Positions 1 to 7,346 of a stretch of DNA of 17,902 nucleotides are shown here, in pieces. A model generated the notes under the pieces. It worked only from the letters and a program-made list of their open reading frames with translations, searched no databases and was not told where the DNA came from. The stretch lies in assembly GCA_013205365.1 (NCBI GenBank), contig JABMNC010000025.1:1-17902 (forward strand), written 5' to 3'. The position numbers and the translations under genes were made by a program. How positions within the stretch are numbered: the stretch's first letter is position 1; each line of letters begins with the position of its first letter. This DNA comes from Cryomorphaceae bacterium. GTDB lineage: Bacteria; Bacteroidota; Bacteroidia; Flavobacteriales; Schleiferiaceae.

Positions 1-346
1 CATGGAACATTACCATGCAAGACATGCCGTCTATCAAAAACTGCGGAGCGTTGATGACCTCTCTGGGCATGGGGATTTGCTCAAACGACTCCATATTCAT
101 AAAGTGGTACCCGTCGGGGTCGTTGTAGAGGTACTGGTAGGTGCGAAACTCAATATTAATGACCTCGAGCTTGGTTCCGCTCGGGAAGGTGTGCTCCAAA
201 ACACGTCCGTCGTTGAGGTTGCGTAGTTTGGTACGCACAAACGCCGCCCCTTTGCCGGGTTTCACGTGCAAAAATTCGATGATTTGGCAGGGCGCGTGGT
301 TAAAGTGAATGCACATGCCGTTCTTAATGTCTGCTGTCGAGGCCAT
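1..346 (-). CDS. efp: Elongation factor P (N-terminal part, cut by window edge)
   Basis: EF-P binds stalled ribosomes between the P and E sites and promotes peptide bond formation at polyproline stretches. The visible 115 codons cover the KOW-like domain I and part of domain II, out of about 188 residues usual for the family; the rest lies beyond position 1. The domain I tip reads VKPGKGAAFVR with Lys32 at the apex. This is the modifiable-lysine type, most like the Bacillus form by memory, and not the arginine type modified by EarP. The YLYNDPDGYHFMNMESFEQ segment of domain II is also typical. The ATG at 346 lies 4 nt after the stop of the ABC ATPase gene, so efp is probably the last visible gene of the lipid A operon. 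No Shine-Dalgarno is visible. Which enzyme modifies Lys32 cannot be told from here. Confidence 0.95.
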   Translation of the reverse strand, partial: MASTADIKNGMCIHFNHAPCQIIEFLHVKPGKGAAFVRTKLRNLNDGRVLEHTFPSGTKLEVINIEFRTYQYLYNDPDGYHFMNMESFEQIPMPREVINAPQFLIDGMSCMVMFH

Positions 347-350
347 AATT

Positions 351-983
351 CTAGTATTTCGGTAAAGGTACGGAATCGCCTTGCGGCGATATAGCGCTGC
401 TGCAGTGACGCACTTCTTTTGGGTTGTGGTTGCTGGCTACAAAAAGCATTCGTGCAGCCCCATGGGCAGGCTCGAGCTCAGCTTGCAGCATGCGGTCGAA
501 CCAATTTTGTGCGGACTCGTCGAGGTGGTTGCAGGGTTCGTCCAGGAGCAAGAGCGGCGCATCGGTACATACGGCGACCGCCAAGAGCAGGCGTTGCCGC
601 TGCCCGCTCGATAGGGTTTTAAGGCTTCTGCTCCACATGGAATCGCTGGGGTCCAAGTAATGCCAGGGGTCGTTGCGCCATGCGCGAAGTTGGCCGTGCA
701 TCGCGACCCATTCCAATCCGCTGAGGTCTAAGGGAGGCTGAACTCCCGGCCCAGCCCAGCTCGCCTGCATGGCCCAGGAATCCTTGTCGAGGTAGGGCGA
801 GATCAGTTCACCCACCGAAGGGGGCATTTGGCCGCTCAAGAGCTGAATTAGGGTGCTTTTGCCCGACCCGTTGGCTCCAAGTACCGCGACGCGGGCTTCT
901 GGTGACCATGTAGCGGACCATGGGCGGATGATTTCGGTTCCTGAAATCTGCTTTCCGACCCCGTTCCAGTGCAGGCCAACCAT
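351..983 (-). CDS. ABC-type ATPase subunit, lone
   Basis: A 210-residue ATP-binding cassette protein with all nucleotide-binding motifs: Walker A GANGSGKST (residues 36-44), Q-loop Gln73, signature LSSGQ (124-128), Walker B LLLLDEP (144-150) followed by the D-loop NHLD, and a switch histidine His186 in SNH. No transmembrane segments are present and no permease gene is nearby, so the partner and substrate are unknown. The ORF can be extended to an ATG at 1028, but that overlaps the end of lpxA by 41 nt and adds 15 residues unlike an ABC N-terminus. The ATG at 983 lies just past the lpxA stop (988-990) and gives a normal start. Its place between lpxA and efp suggests co-transcription with lipid A genes, but a role in envelope lipid export is only a guess. 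Confidence 0.85.
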   Translation of the reverse strand: MVGLHWNGVGKQISGTEIIRPWSATWSPEARVAVLGANGSGKSTLIQLLSGQMPPSVGELISPYLDKDSWAMQASWAGPGVQPPLDLSGLEWVAMHGQLRAWRNDPWHYLDPSDSMWSRSLKTLSSGQRQRLLLAVAVCTDAPLLLLDEPCNHLDESAQNWFDRMLQAELEPAHGAARMLFVASNHNPKEVRHCSSAISPQGDSVPLPKY

Positions 984-987
984 TCGC

Positions 988-1761
988 TTATTGCTTGCGG
1001 ACGATGCCGCGGTCGGATGCCAAGACAAACTTTACGAGTTCGGTGCGCTCGGGGCTGGTGGGCACCTCGCGCTCGATTTCGCTTATTGCTTGGCTGGTGT
1101 TGAATCCGCTTTGGTAGAGAAGGCGGTAGGCATGATGTACTTCGTCAATACGGGTGTTGCTGTAGCCGCGCCGGCGAAGGCCAACGGCATTCACGCCCTC
1201 GAAACTCAAGGGTTCGCGCGCGACGATGATGAAGGGGGGGACGTCCTTACGAACTAGGGATCCGCCACCGACCATTACGTGGGAACCGATTTTGACGAAC
1301 TGGTGCACTGCCGAGAGTCCGCCTAAAATGGACCAATCACCAATTTCTACGTGGCCAGCGAGCGCGACGTTGTTGACCAGAATTACGTGGTCGCCAATGA
1401 TGCAGTCATGGGCAACGTGGGCATAGGCCATGATGAGGCATTCTTTGCCCAAGATGGTTTTGCCGAATGCTTTGGTGCCGCGGTTAATGGTGGCTCCTTC
1501 GCGGACTATGCAGCCATCACCTAAAAAAACCTCGCTGTATTCCCCACTGAATTTTAGGTCTTGGGGCATTCCGCCTACCACGGCGTTTTGGTGGATGCGG
1601 CAGTTTTTGCCAAGTCTGGAGCCGGCAAGCACATGTCCTCCGCTCATGATCCAGGTACCGTCGCCAAGCACGCAGTCCTGTTCGACCACTGCAAAGGGGT
1701 CGATTCTAACGTTTCCGGCCAGCTTGGCCTCGGGGTGCACAGAGGCGAGAGCGGATACCAT
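988..1761 (-). CDS. lpxA: UDP-N-acetylglucosamine acyltransferase LpxA
   Basis: LpxA transfers a 3-hydroxyacyl chain from acyl-carrier protein to the 3-OH of UDP-GlcNAc, the first step of lipid A synthesis, in the cytoplasm. The 257-residue protein is a left-handed beta helix of hexapeptide repeats with a helical C-terminus, close to the usual 255-262 residues. The catalytic His118 lies in HVAHDC (E. coli His125), with His115 matching E. coli His122. GGMPQDLKF and HQFVKIGSHVMVGG are also typical. The residue matching E. coli Gly173, the acyl-chain ruler, is glycine, which predicts use of a long hydroxyacyl chain rather than the C10 chain used by Pseudomonas. The ATG at 1761 comes 3 nt after the lpxC-fabZ stop, so translation is likely coupled. 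Confidence 0.97.
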   Translation of the reverse strand: MVSALASVHPEAKLAGNVRIDPFAVVEQDCVLGDGTWIMSGGHVLAGSRLGKNCRIHQNAVVGGMPQDLKFSGEYSEVFLGDGCIVREGATINRGTKAFGKTILGKECLIMAYAHVAHDCIIGDHVILVNNVALAGHVEIGDWSILGGLSAVHQFVKIGSHVMVGGGSLVRKDVPPFIIVAREPLSFEGVNAVGLRRRGYSNTRIDEVHHAYRLLYQSGFNTSQAISEIEREVPTSPERTELVKFVLASDRGIVRKQ

Positions 1762-1764
1762 GGG

Positions 1765-3141
1765 CTACTTGTCTTTGGTAATCATTGCCGTGAGAACGCC
1801 CTCGGTAACAAGTTTTTGACCCACGAAGGCTTGGCCCCGCATTACGACGATTCCACGACGAATGGGTTGTTCCAAGCTGAGGTGAAAGTAGAGGGTGTCG
1901 CCAGGACCAACCTTGCTTTTAAACTTAACCTCGTCCATTTTAAGAAAGTAGGTGAGGTAGTTCTCGGGGTCTTCGACGGTGCTGAGTGCTAAAATTCCGC
2001 CCACTTGGGCCATGGCTTCAAGCTGCAGCACGCCAGGCATGATGGGAGCGCCCGGGAAGTGACCCGCGAAAAAAGGCTCATTCATGGTTACCGCCTTACT
2101 GCCCCAAACGTCGGTTTGCGAGAGGTGCAGAATTCGATCAACCAGCAAAAAGGGCGGCCTGTGCGGCAGAATCGACATTATTTTGATGGCATCCATCAAG
2201 GCATCTGCGTTGGGATCAAAAAAGGGAACGGGGTTGACAGATTTTATCTGATCCATAATAACTTGGGCGAGTAGGGTATTGATGCGGTGTCCGGGCTTAA
2301 AAATACGAATTTCAGCGGCAACAGGGCGACCAATTAGTGCGAGATCGCCCAAGAGGTCAAGCATTTTATGCGCCGCGGGTTCGGAGGGCATTTTGAAGGG
2401 CGTCAGGGGCAGGGCGCCAAGCGTTTCATTGGGAGCTATTGGATGCTTTGTAAATGCTTCAAGCGCTTGCCGTTCGTCGCTGCTTAGTTGGCGATCGAGT
2501 ACTACGACGCCAGAGCCTTCTTCGGCGCCCTGCAGCAGGCCCCGGTTTATTAAGGGCAGCAAGTGGCTTGCCAGGGTAAAGGTGCGCGCCGGGGCAATCT
2601 TTTGGGAGTAGGATTCGCCATAGGTGAAGCGAAAGCTATTGGGACCCACGGCTTCGGGGTCGTGGCTTAAGTGCACTTGGTACTGCGGCATGGCTGCGGG
2701 GATGGCCTCGGCCCATGCACCCGTTTTGGGGTCTTCAACACGAATAGTGCTCTGGAGTGCGAAGCCCTTCATCGGTCCCACCTCTTCGAGTCCTGCCTGC
2801 AGTATTGCCTCTACCCAGGGCTTGGCGGACCCGTCGAGTATCGGCAGTTCTGCGGCCGAACAGTGAATTTCTGCGTCGAGGATTCCGAGTCCAAAAAGTG
2901 CGGAGAGCAGGTGCTCGGCCGTGTGCACGGTGGCGGACCCGTCGCTTAGGGTGGTGCAGCGGTCGGTTTCACTCACCAAAGCCGGGTTAAGGGTCATGCT
3001 CGGTTGGTCCCTAAGGTCCTGACGCACTAGGGTATAGCCCTTGTTAGACAGTCCTGGTTTGACCAATACTTCGCAGGTAATTCCGCTGTGGATGCCGCGA
3101 CCTTTGATGCTAAATTCTTGTCTGAGTGAGTATTGAATCAA
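1765..3141 (-). CDS. lpxC-fabZ: Bifunctional LpxC deacetylase / FabZ dehydratase fusion
   Basis: A 458-residue fusion. Residues 1 to about 295 are LpxC, the zinc UDP-3-O-acyl-GlcNAc deacetylase that commits to lipid A synthesis. Residues from about 318 are FabZ, the hot-dog-fold 3-hydroxyacyl-ACP dehydratase. LpxC residues visible are Glu76 and His77 in HTAEHLLS, His258 with Asp262 in HKMLDLLGD (zinc ligands with His77), and His285 in GHRINTL. FabZ shows LPHRPPFLLVD and the catalytic pair His361 (AGHFPGAP) and Glu375 (LQLEAMAQ). This fusion is a known Bacteroidota trait and joins two enzymes that compete for 3-hydroxyacyl-ACP. The start codon is TTG (3141-3139), overlapping the lpxD stop as TTGA; no ATG lies near the conserved N-terminus. 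The gene is flanked by lpxD and lpxA in one operon. Confidence 0.97.
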   Translation of the reverse strand: MIQYSLRQEFSIKGRGIHSGITCEVLVKPGLSNKGYTLVRQDLRDQPSMTLNPALVSETDRCTTLSDGSATVHTAEHLLSALFGLGILDAEIHCSAAELPILDGSAKPWVEAILQAGLEEVGPMKGFALQSTIRVEDPKTGAWAEAIPAAMPQYQVHLSHDPEAVGPNSFRFTYGESYSQKIAPARTFTLASHLLPLINRGLLQGAEEGSGVVVLDRQLSSDERQALEAFTKHPIAPNETLGALPLTPFKMPSEPAAHKMLDLLGDLALIGRPVAAEIRIFKPGHRINTLLAQVIMDQIKSVNPVPFFDPNADALMDAIKIMSILPHRPPFLLVDRILHLSQTDVWGSKAVTMNEPFFAGHFPGAPIMPGVLQLEAMAQVGGILALSTVEDPENYLTYFLKMDEVKFKSKVGPGDTLYFHLSLEQPIRRGIVVMRGQAFVGQKLVTEGVLTAMITKDK

Positions 3142-4070
3142 CCTTGCTTGGCTTTTTGGGCCACAAATAAACGACGGAATTCACGGGATTCCATTGCAGG
3201 GCTTCCAAGTACCTCAGAGCGAGGACCTAAAGATTTGCCGACGCCACTTTGCGCTCCAATTCTCGATCCTTGTCCGACGGTAAGGTGGCCGGCGATGCCG
3301 ACTTGGCCGCCCACGACTACATAGTCTTCAAGTACGGTTGATCCCGCCACCCCAACCTGACCAGCCAGGATGCAGTGCTTGCCAATGCGCACATTGTGCC
3401 CGATTTGGCAGAGGTTGTCAATTTTGCAGTCGTCGTCAATGAGGGTGATTCCTACCACCGCGCGGTCGACACAGGTACCGGCACCGAGTTCTACATTATT
3501 GCCAATCCGCACCGAGCCGAGGTGGGGAATTTTGGTCCAATGAGCAAGGGCTTGGTAGGGGGGGACAAATCCAAATCCGTCTGCGCCGAGCACGACGTTG
3601 GCGTGAATCAGGCAGTGGTCGCCGACCACAGTGCCAGGATAGAGCACTACTCCTGGATTGAGTATGGTACCGGCACCTACTTGAACGTCTTCGGCCATGA
3701 CAACTCCTGGAGCGATGAGCACGGTCGGATGAACCCCCGACGGTCGCCCAGTGGCCCATGGAACCTGTTTTTGCCCGCTCGCAAGGACGGCGGCCCAAGC
3801 GGCATAGGAATTCGCTACTCTTATGACGCTACCCTTGAATTCTTTGGGAGCTTGGTCTTTGGGGTCGCAGAGCACCACACTGGCTTCGCTTAGGGCCCAA
3901 GCGCGTCGGTAACGGGGGTTGGAGATGAAGCTGATTCCGCCTTCGCTACCCCCAGAGAGGGTGCAAGCACAGAGCAGTTCATGGTCTGGCCCTTCGAGTT
4001 GGCCGCCAAGTTTTGATGCCCATTCCGAAGCCCGAAGGGGCGGCAAGGGGCTCGCCCTTAGTGGATCCAT
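3138..4070 (-). CDS. lpxD: UDP-3-O-(3-hydroxyacyl)glucosamine N-acyltransferase LpxD
   Basis: LpxD adds the N-linked 3-hydroxyacyl chain to the LpxC product, the third step of lipid A synthesis. An N-terminal uridine-binding domain (SEWASKLGGQLEG onward) precedes a hexapeptide-repeat beta helix and a short helical tail. The catalytic histidine is in KIDNLCQIGHNVRIGKH (the IGHN histidine, E. coli His239), and the ADGFGF segment is also conserved. With the ATG at 4070 the protein has 310 residues, a little shorter than the usual 330-350. An upstream in-frame ATG at 4091 would add 7 residues and lengthen the overlap with the HD gene from 13 to 34 nt, so 4070 is preferred but not certain. The TGA stop overlaps the TTG start of lpxC-fabZ. 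Confidence 0.95.
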   Translation of the reverse strand: MDPLRASPLPPLRASEWASKLGGQLEGPDHELLCACTLSGGSEGGISFISNPRYRRAWALSEASVVLCDPKDQAPKEFKGSVIRVANSYAAWAAVLASGQKQVPWATGRPSGVHPTVLIAPGVVMAEDVQVGAGTILNPGVVLYPGTVVGDHCLIHANVVLGADGFGFVPPYQALAHWTKIPHLGSVRIGNNVELGAGTCVDRAVVGITLIDDDCKIDNLCQIGHNVRIGKHCILAGQVGVAGSTVLEDYVVVGGQVGIAGHLTVGQGSRIGAQSGVGKSLGPRSEVLGSPAMESREFRRLFVAQKAKQG

Positions 4071-5311
4071 GGTAGTTCTTTTGGCCAGCATACAAAGGGT
4101 CTAGTGGTTACTTGACTATAAACGCCTAAAGGAAGGATTTCTGATACCTCGGTCAAAGGAAGAACGCTCCCATTTTTTTTGAGCAACTTAATTTCTTGTT
4201 TGTCAGCAGTATAAGTTTTGTTGGAGGCAACACCGTCGAGCACAAAATGACGGGAGTCCTCGGCAGAAAGGCCCAATGAGGCGGCCACAGAGGCCTCCAA
4301 AGTTGCGCGGTCTTCTCGGGAGAGGGGGCGATCGAGAAACTTAATACGAAACAGCTTGCGGTCAACAATTCGGCGGCTCATGGCACTCAGCACGGGGTCA
4401 GGATGCTGCTGCCACTGCTTGATGGCGCTGAGAATGTCGCTGTCGTCGAGGCGGGTAAAAAGGTCGAGCAACTCGGGCTCTTGGTTAAAATCCTTTTGGT
4501 CGGGGCGGCGGCGCAGCAGGATTTGCAGTTCGGCACCGGCAAACAGGGCATCCCCGCGGCGGGCCAGCATCGAAGCCCTGCGGAGCACCTCCACGAGCAT
4601 GCTCTCTGCACTCAACACGGTTTTGTGCATGTAGACCTGCCAATACATCAGGCTGCGGCTAATCAAAAACTTTTCAATCGAGGCAATGGCCTTGTGCTCT
4701 AAAACCAAATGCCCCTCAGACACGTGAAGCATTTCAAGCAGTCGGTCGCTGTTAATGGCTCCCTCGATGACCCCGGTGTAGAAGGCGTCGCGCTTGAGGT
4801 AGTCCATGCGGTCCATGTCGAGCTGCGAAGAAATAAGCTCGTGCAAAAAACGTTTTGGATGCCTGCCTTCAAAAATTGCGATGGCCTCGTCGAGTGCTCC
4901 ATCAAAATGCACGTTAAGACGTTCCATAATCATGCGTGAGACCGTCTCGTGGTGCACGTCGTCAAGCAGGGTCTGCTCTAAGGCATGGCTAAAAGGTCCG
5001 TGGCCGATATCGTGCAGCAGAATGGCAATTTGCGCGGATTCTTCCTCGGACGCAGTGATTTCGATGCCCTTGCGGCGCAGAACCTGGATGGCCTTCAGCA
5101 TTAAATGCATGGCACCGAGAGCATGGTGAAAGCGGGTGTGGTTGGCCCCAGGGTAGACCAAGGAGCTGAGTCCTAGTTGGCTAATTCGGCGCAGACGCTG
5201 AAAGTAAGGGTGCTCTACCAGATCAAATATCCGCTCCGACGGCAGTGAAATAAAACCGTAGATCGGATCGTTAAAAAGCTTGAACTTGTTGGTCTCGGAG
5301 ACGGACGGCAT
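4058..5311 (-). CDS. HD-domain phosphohydrolase (dNTPase/SAMHD1-like fold)
   Basis: A 417-residue HD superfamily metal-dependent phosphohydrolase. Metal ligands are visible as His63 in TRFHHALG, the His100-Asp101 pair in LLHDIGHGPFSH, and the later DMDRMDYLKRD motif (about 165-175). This set resembles dGTPase/SAMHD1-like proteins, but the substrate cannot be deduced. The open frame runs upstream to 5518, yet the first 69 codons lie antisense to porX and look unlike protein; the start at 5311 gives MPSVSETNKFKLFNDPIYGF, a typical N-terminus for the family. A TAnnTTTG promoter element at 5330-5337 sits just upstream. The 3' end overlaps lpxD, so it heads the lipid A operon. As I recall, an HD gene ahead of lpxD is common in this phylum, but its role there is unclear. 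Confidence 0.92.
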   Translation of the reverse strand: MPSVSETNKFKLFNDPIYGFISLPSERIFDLVEHPYFQRLRRISQLGLSSLVYPGANHTRFHHALGAMHLMLKAIQVLRRKGIEITASEEESAQIAILLHDIGHGPFSHALEQTLLDDVHHETVSRMIMERLNVHFDGALDEAIAIFEGRHPKRFLHELISSQLDMDRMDYLKRDAFYTGVIEGAINSDRLLEMLHVSEGHLVLEHKAIASIEKFLISRSLMYWQVYMHKTVLSAESMLVEVLRRASMLARRGDALFAGAELQILLRRRPDQKDFNQEPELLDLFTRLDDSDILSAIKQWQQHPDPVLSAMSRRIVDRKLFRIKFLDRPLSREDRATLEASVAASLGLSAEDSRHFVLDGVASNKTYTADKQEIKLLKKNGSVLPLTEVSEILPLGVYSQVTTRPFVCWPKELPWIH

Positions 5312-5329
5312 AAAACAATCTTGAATCCC

Positions 5330-5337
5330 CAAACTTA
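5330..5337 (-). promoter_or_regulatory. Bacteroidota-type -7 promoter element for the HD-lpx operon
   Basis: The minus strand reads TAAGTTTG, a perfect match to the TAnnTTTG -7 element used by the Bacteroidota primary sigma factor, 18 nt ahead of the HD-gene ATG at 5311. It would place the transcript start near 5323 and leave a leader of about 12 nt. A TTTG for the -33 position is present at 5352-5355 but is only 14 nt away instead of about 19-21, so the upstream half is weak. The element lies in the 37-bp divergent gap with porX. No matching element was seen for porX on the plus strand. Confidence 0.4.
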
Positions 5338-5348
5338 ACCACAAAACC

Positions 5349-6905
5349 ATGCAAAATTCTCGGATATTATGGGTCGATGATGAAGTGGAAGCGCTGAGGC
5401 CCCACATTCTGTACCTCGAAGGGCGCGGAATCTCGGTGCTGACCGCCACCAATGCCACTGATGCCCTGGTGCTCATCAAGACAGAATCCCTGGATTGCGT
5501 GCTGCTCGACGAGCACATGCCGGGACCAAGCGGACTCGACGTGCTGCCTCAAATCAAGGCCTTGAGGCCCTCCCTCCCGGTAGTTATGGTGACCAAAAGC
5601 GAAGAAGACGGGCTTATGAACGACGCGCTGGGGTCGCAGCTTGCGGACTACCTGCTCAAGCCGGTGCAGCCTAGGCAAGTGCTTTCTACCCTTACGCGGA
5701 TTTTGGAACAATCGCAGCTTCAAGGCGCTCGCAGCGCAAGCCGCTACCAACAGGAGTTTCGAGAACTGGGGGAGCGCCTATCCGCGGCCCAATCCTGGTT
5801 GGCTTGGACCGAGGTCTACCGCGAACTGACTCGCTGGGATCGAGAATTAGCCGGCGGGGAGGCTGAATCCATGCGTGCAATGCTCGACCACCAAAGAGAG
5901 GAAGCAAACCGCCTATTCACTCGCTGGTGGGCCGCCGAATACCCTGACCTGCTCCACGACGAGCAGTCGCCCTGCCTGTTCAGCCACCAACTATTGGATG
6001 CCAGAATCAAGCCCATGCTCGAGCGCGGGGAGAAGGTCGTCTTGCTCGTTTTTGACAACCTGCGTTTGGATCAATGGCAAGAAATTCAGCCCTTAATGAC
6101 CAGCCGGTTTAGGGTGGAGTCCGACGATTTGTATGCGAGCATTTTGCCAACGGCAACGCAATATGCCCGCAATGCCCTTCTGGGAGGGGCCATGCCTTCA
6201 GAGCTTGCCAAGCGCCATCCGGACCGCTGGGTGCGCGACGTACTCGACGCAGAGGGCGGCCGCAACAGCAACGAGGACTTTTACCTAAGTCATTGGGCTG
6301 CGAGCAGGGGCTTCTCCACGCCAGGTTATGCCAAGCTGACGCACGGGGCTAGCGAGCAAAAATTCGTTTCAAAATGGCGTGAAATGCGTGGCAAAGACCT
6401 TGTCGCCGTGGTAGTCAACTTCATTGATCGCATGAGTCATGCCAAAACAGACGAGGTAATCCTGCGCGATTTGGCTCGCGACGACCGGGGCTTTCGAAGC
6501 CTAACCGTATCGTGGTGGACGCATTCGCCCCTTAAGGCCTGGGTCGATGACCTTGCCCAAGACGGATGCACCTTGGTGGTGACCACCGACCACGGAACCA
6601 TCTTGGTGCGCAAGCCAGTCACCGTGCGCGGACCCCGTGAGATGACGGCTAACCTGCGCTATAAAGTCGGTCGCGGATTGGAATTTAAGGAGCGGGAGGT
6701 CGCCCTGATGGCGGAACCAGAGCGTCTCGGAATTCCGCCTACCAACCTGGGCGATAAGGTTTTGTTTGCCGGCAATCAGGACTATTTTGTTTACCAAAAT
6801 CACTACCACCATCATGTAGAGAAGTTTGACGGGAGCTACCAGCACGGTGGAATTTCTTTGGAAGAAGTAATGGTTCCCTTTGCAGTACTAAGGCCCCGTG
6901 CCTAA
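5349..6905 (+). CDS. porX: PorX-type response regulator with PglZ phosphodiesterase-like domain
   Basis: A 518-residue two-domain regulator. Residues 1-120 form a CheY-like receiver with the acidic pair Asp10/Asp11 (ILWVDDE), phosphoacceptor Asp54 (VLLDEHMPG), Thr82 and Lys104 (LLKP). After a helical linker comes a PglZ domain of the alkaline phosphatase superfamily, with VFDNLRLDQW, the nucleophile region ILPTATQYARN, the metal-binding TTDHGT and a late HGGISLEE. These are the signatures of PorX, which with the kinase PorY and sigma factor SigP controls type IX secretion and gliding in Bacteroidota. All key residues seem intact. No porY or secretion gene lies in the window; porX is commonly found apart from them. 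The start MQNSRILWVDDE is typical. It leads a plus-strand run with tsaE, 10 nt downstream. Confidence 0.95.
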   Translation: MQNSRILWVDDEVEALRPHILYLEGRGISVLTATNATDALVLIKTESLDCVLLDEHMPGPSGLDVLPQIKALRPSLPVVMVTKSEEDGLMNDALGSQLADYLLKPVQPRQVLSTLTRILEQSQLQGARSASRYQQEFRELGERLSAAQSWLAWTEVYRELTRWDRELAGGEAESMRAMLDHQREEANRLFTRWWAAEYPDLLHDEQSPCLFSHQLLDARIKPMLERGEKVVLLVFDNLRLDQWQEIQPLMTSRFRVESDDLYASILPTATQYARNALLGGAMPSELAKRHPDRWVRDVLDAEGGRNSNEDFYLSHWAASRGFSTPGYAKLTHGASEQKFVSKWREMRGKDLVAVVVNFIDRMSHAKTDEVILRDLARDDRGFRSLTVSWWTHSPLKAWVDDLAQDGCTLVVTTDHGTILVRKPVTVRGPREMTANLRYKVGRGLEFKEREVALMAEPERLGIPPTNLGDKVLFAGNQDYFVYQNHYHHHVEKFDGSYQHGGISLEEVMVPFAVLRPRA

Positions 6906-6915
6906 TCTTTAGGGT

Positions 6916-7338
6916 ATGGATGTAGCCCTACTTCAGCAACCCGAGGATTGGACGCAGTGGGCCCTTGACCGTTCCCAAGCCTTGGCGGGTGTCGTCACCC
7001 TAAGCGGCCCAATGGGCTCCGGGAAAACCACGGCCGTAGCCCTTTGGCTCAAGGCCTTGGGGTCCAGTGATGCTGCACGAAGCCCATCCTTTGGCCTGGT
7101 CAACGAGTACGAGAGTCCGCTCGGCCCCATTTATCACTTTGACCTCTACCGCCTTGACCGGCCCGAGCAGGTCGCAGCCATAGGTTTTGATGAATACCTC
7201 TATAGCGGCCAGCCCTGCTGGATCGAATGGCCCGAGCGAGCGGGAGAACTGATTCCGCAAGAAGCCTCAGAGGTCGGCATTGAGGTACTTGAGGATGGTT
7301 CCAGAAAGGTTACCTTCGTAGGAGCAACCCGCAAATAG
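6916..7338 (+). CDS. tsaE: tRNA threonylcarbamoyladenosine biosynthesis ATPase TsaE
   Basis: TsaE is the P-loop ATPase that works with TsaB and TsaD to place threonylcarbamoyl on A37 of ANN-decoding tRNAs. The 140-residue protein shows Walker A GPMGSGKTT (31-39), SPSFGLVNEY (55-64, the switch region), the family motif YHFDLYRL (72-79) and the WIEWPER strand (101-107). Length is typical for the family (140-160). It sits between porX (10-nt gap) and the alanine dehydrogenase gene (8-nt gap), so is likely co-transcribed. As I recall, this porX-tsaE-ald order is seen in other Flavobacteriia; no functional link between secretion control and tRNA modification is known to me. Confidence 0.95.
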   Translation: MDVALLQQPEDWTQWALDRSQALAGVVTLSGPMGSGKTTAVALWLKALGSSDAARSPSFGLVNEYESPLGPIYHFDLYRLDRPEQVAAIGFDEYLYSGQPCWIEWPERAGELIPQEASEVGIEVLEDGSRKVTFVGATRK

Positions 7339-7346
7339 CACTGTTC

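Noticed and set aside
3375..3893. 172-codon plus-strand open frame opposite lpxD
   Set aside because: It is a mirror of the hexapeptide-repeat coding strand in GC-rich DNA, has no recognisable domain, and lpxD is strongly supported.
4058..4091. Frameshift or fusion between the HD gene and lpxD because of their overlap
   Set aside because: Both proteins have complete conserved ends; the overlap is a normal short operon overlap with an alternative start choice.
5312..5518. N-terminal extension of the HD protein
   Set aside because: It is antisense to the conserved receiver domain of porX, is Ser/Thr-rich in an unprotein-like way, and the family N-terminus begins at 5311.
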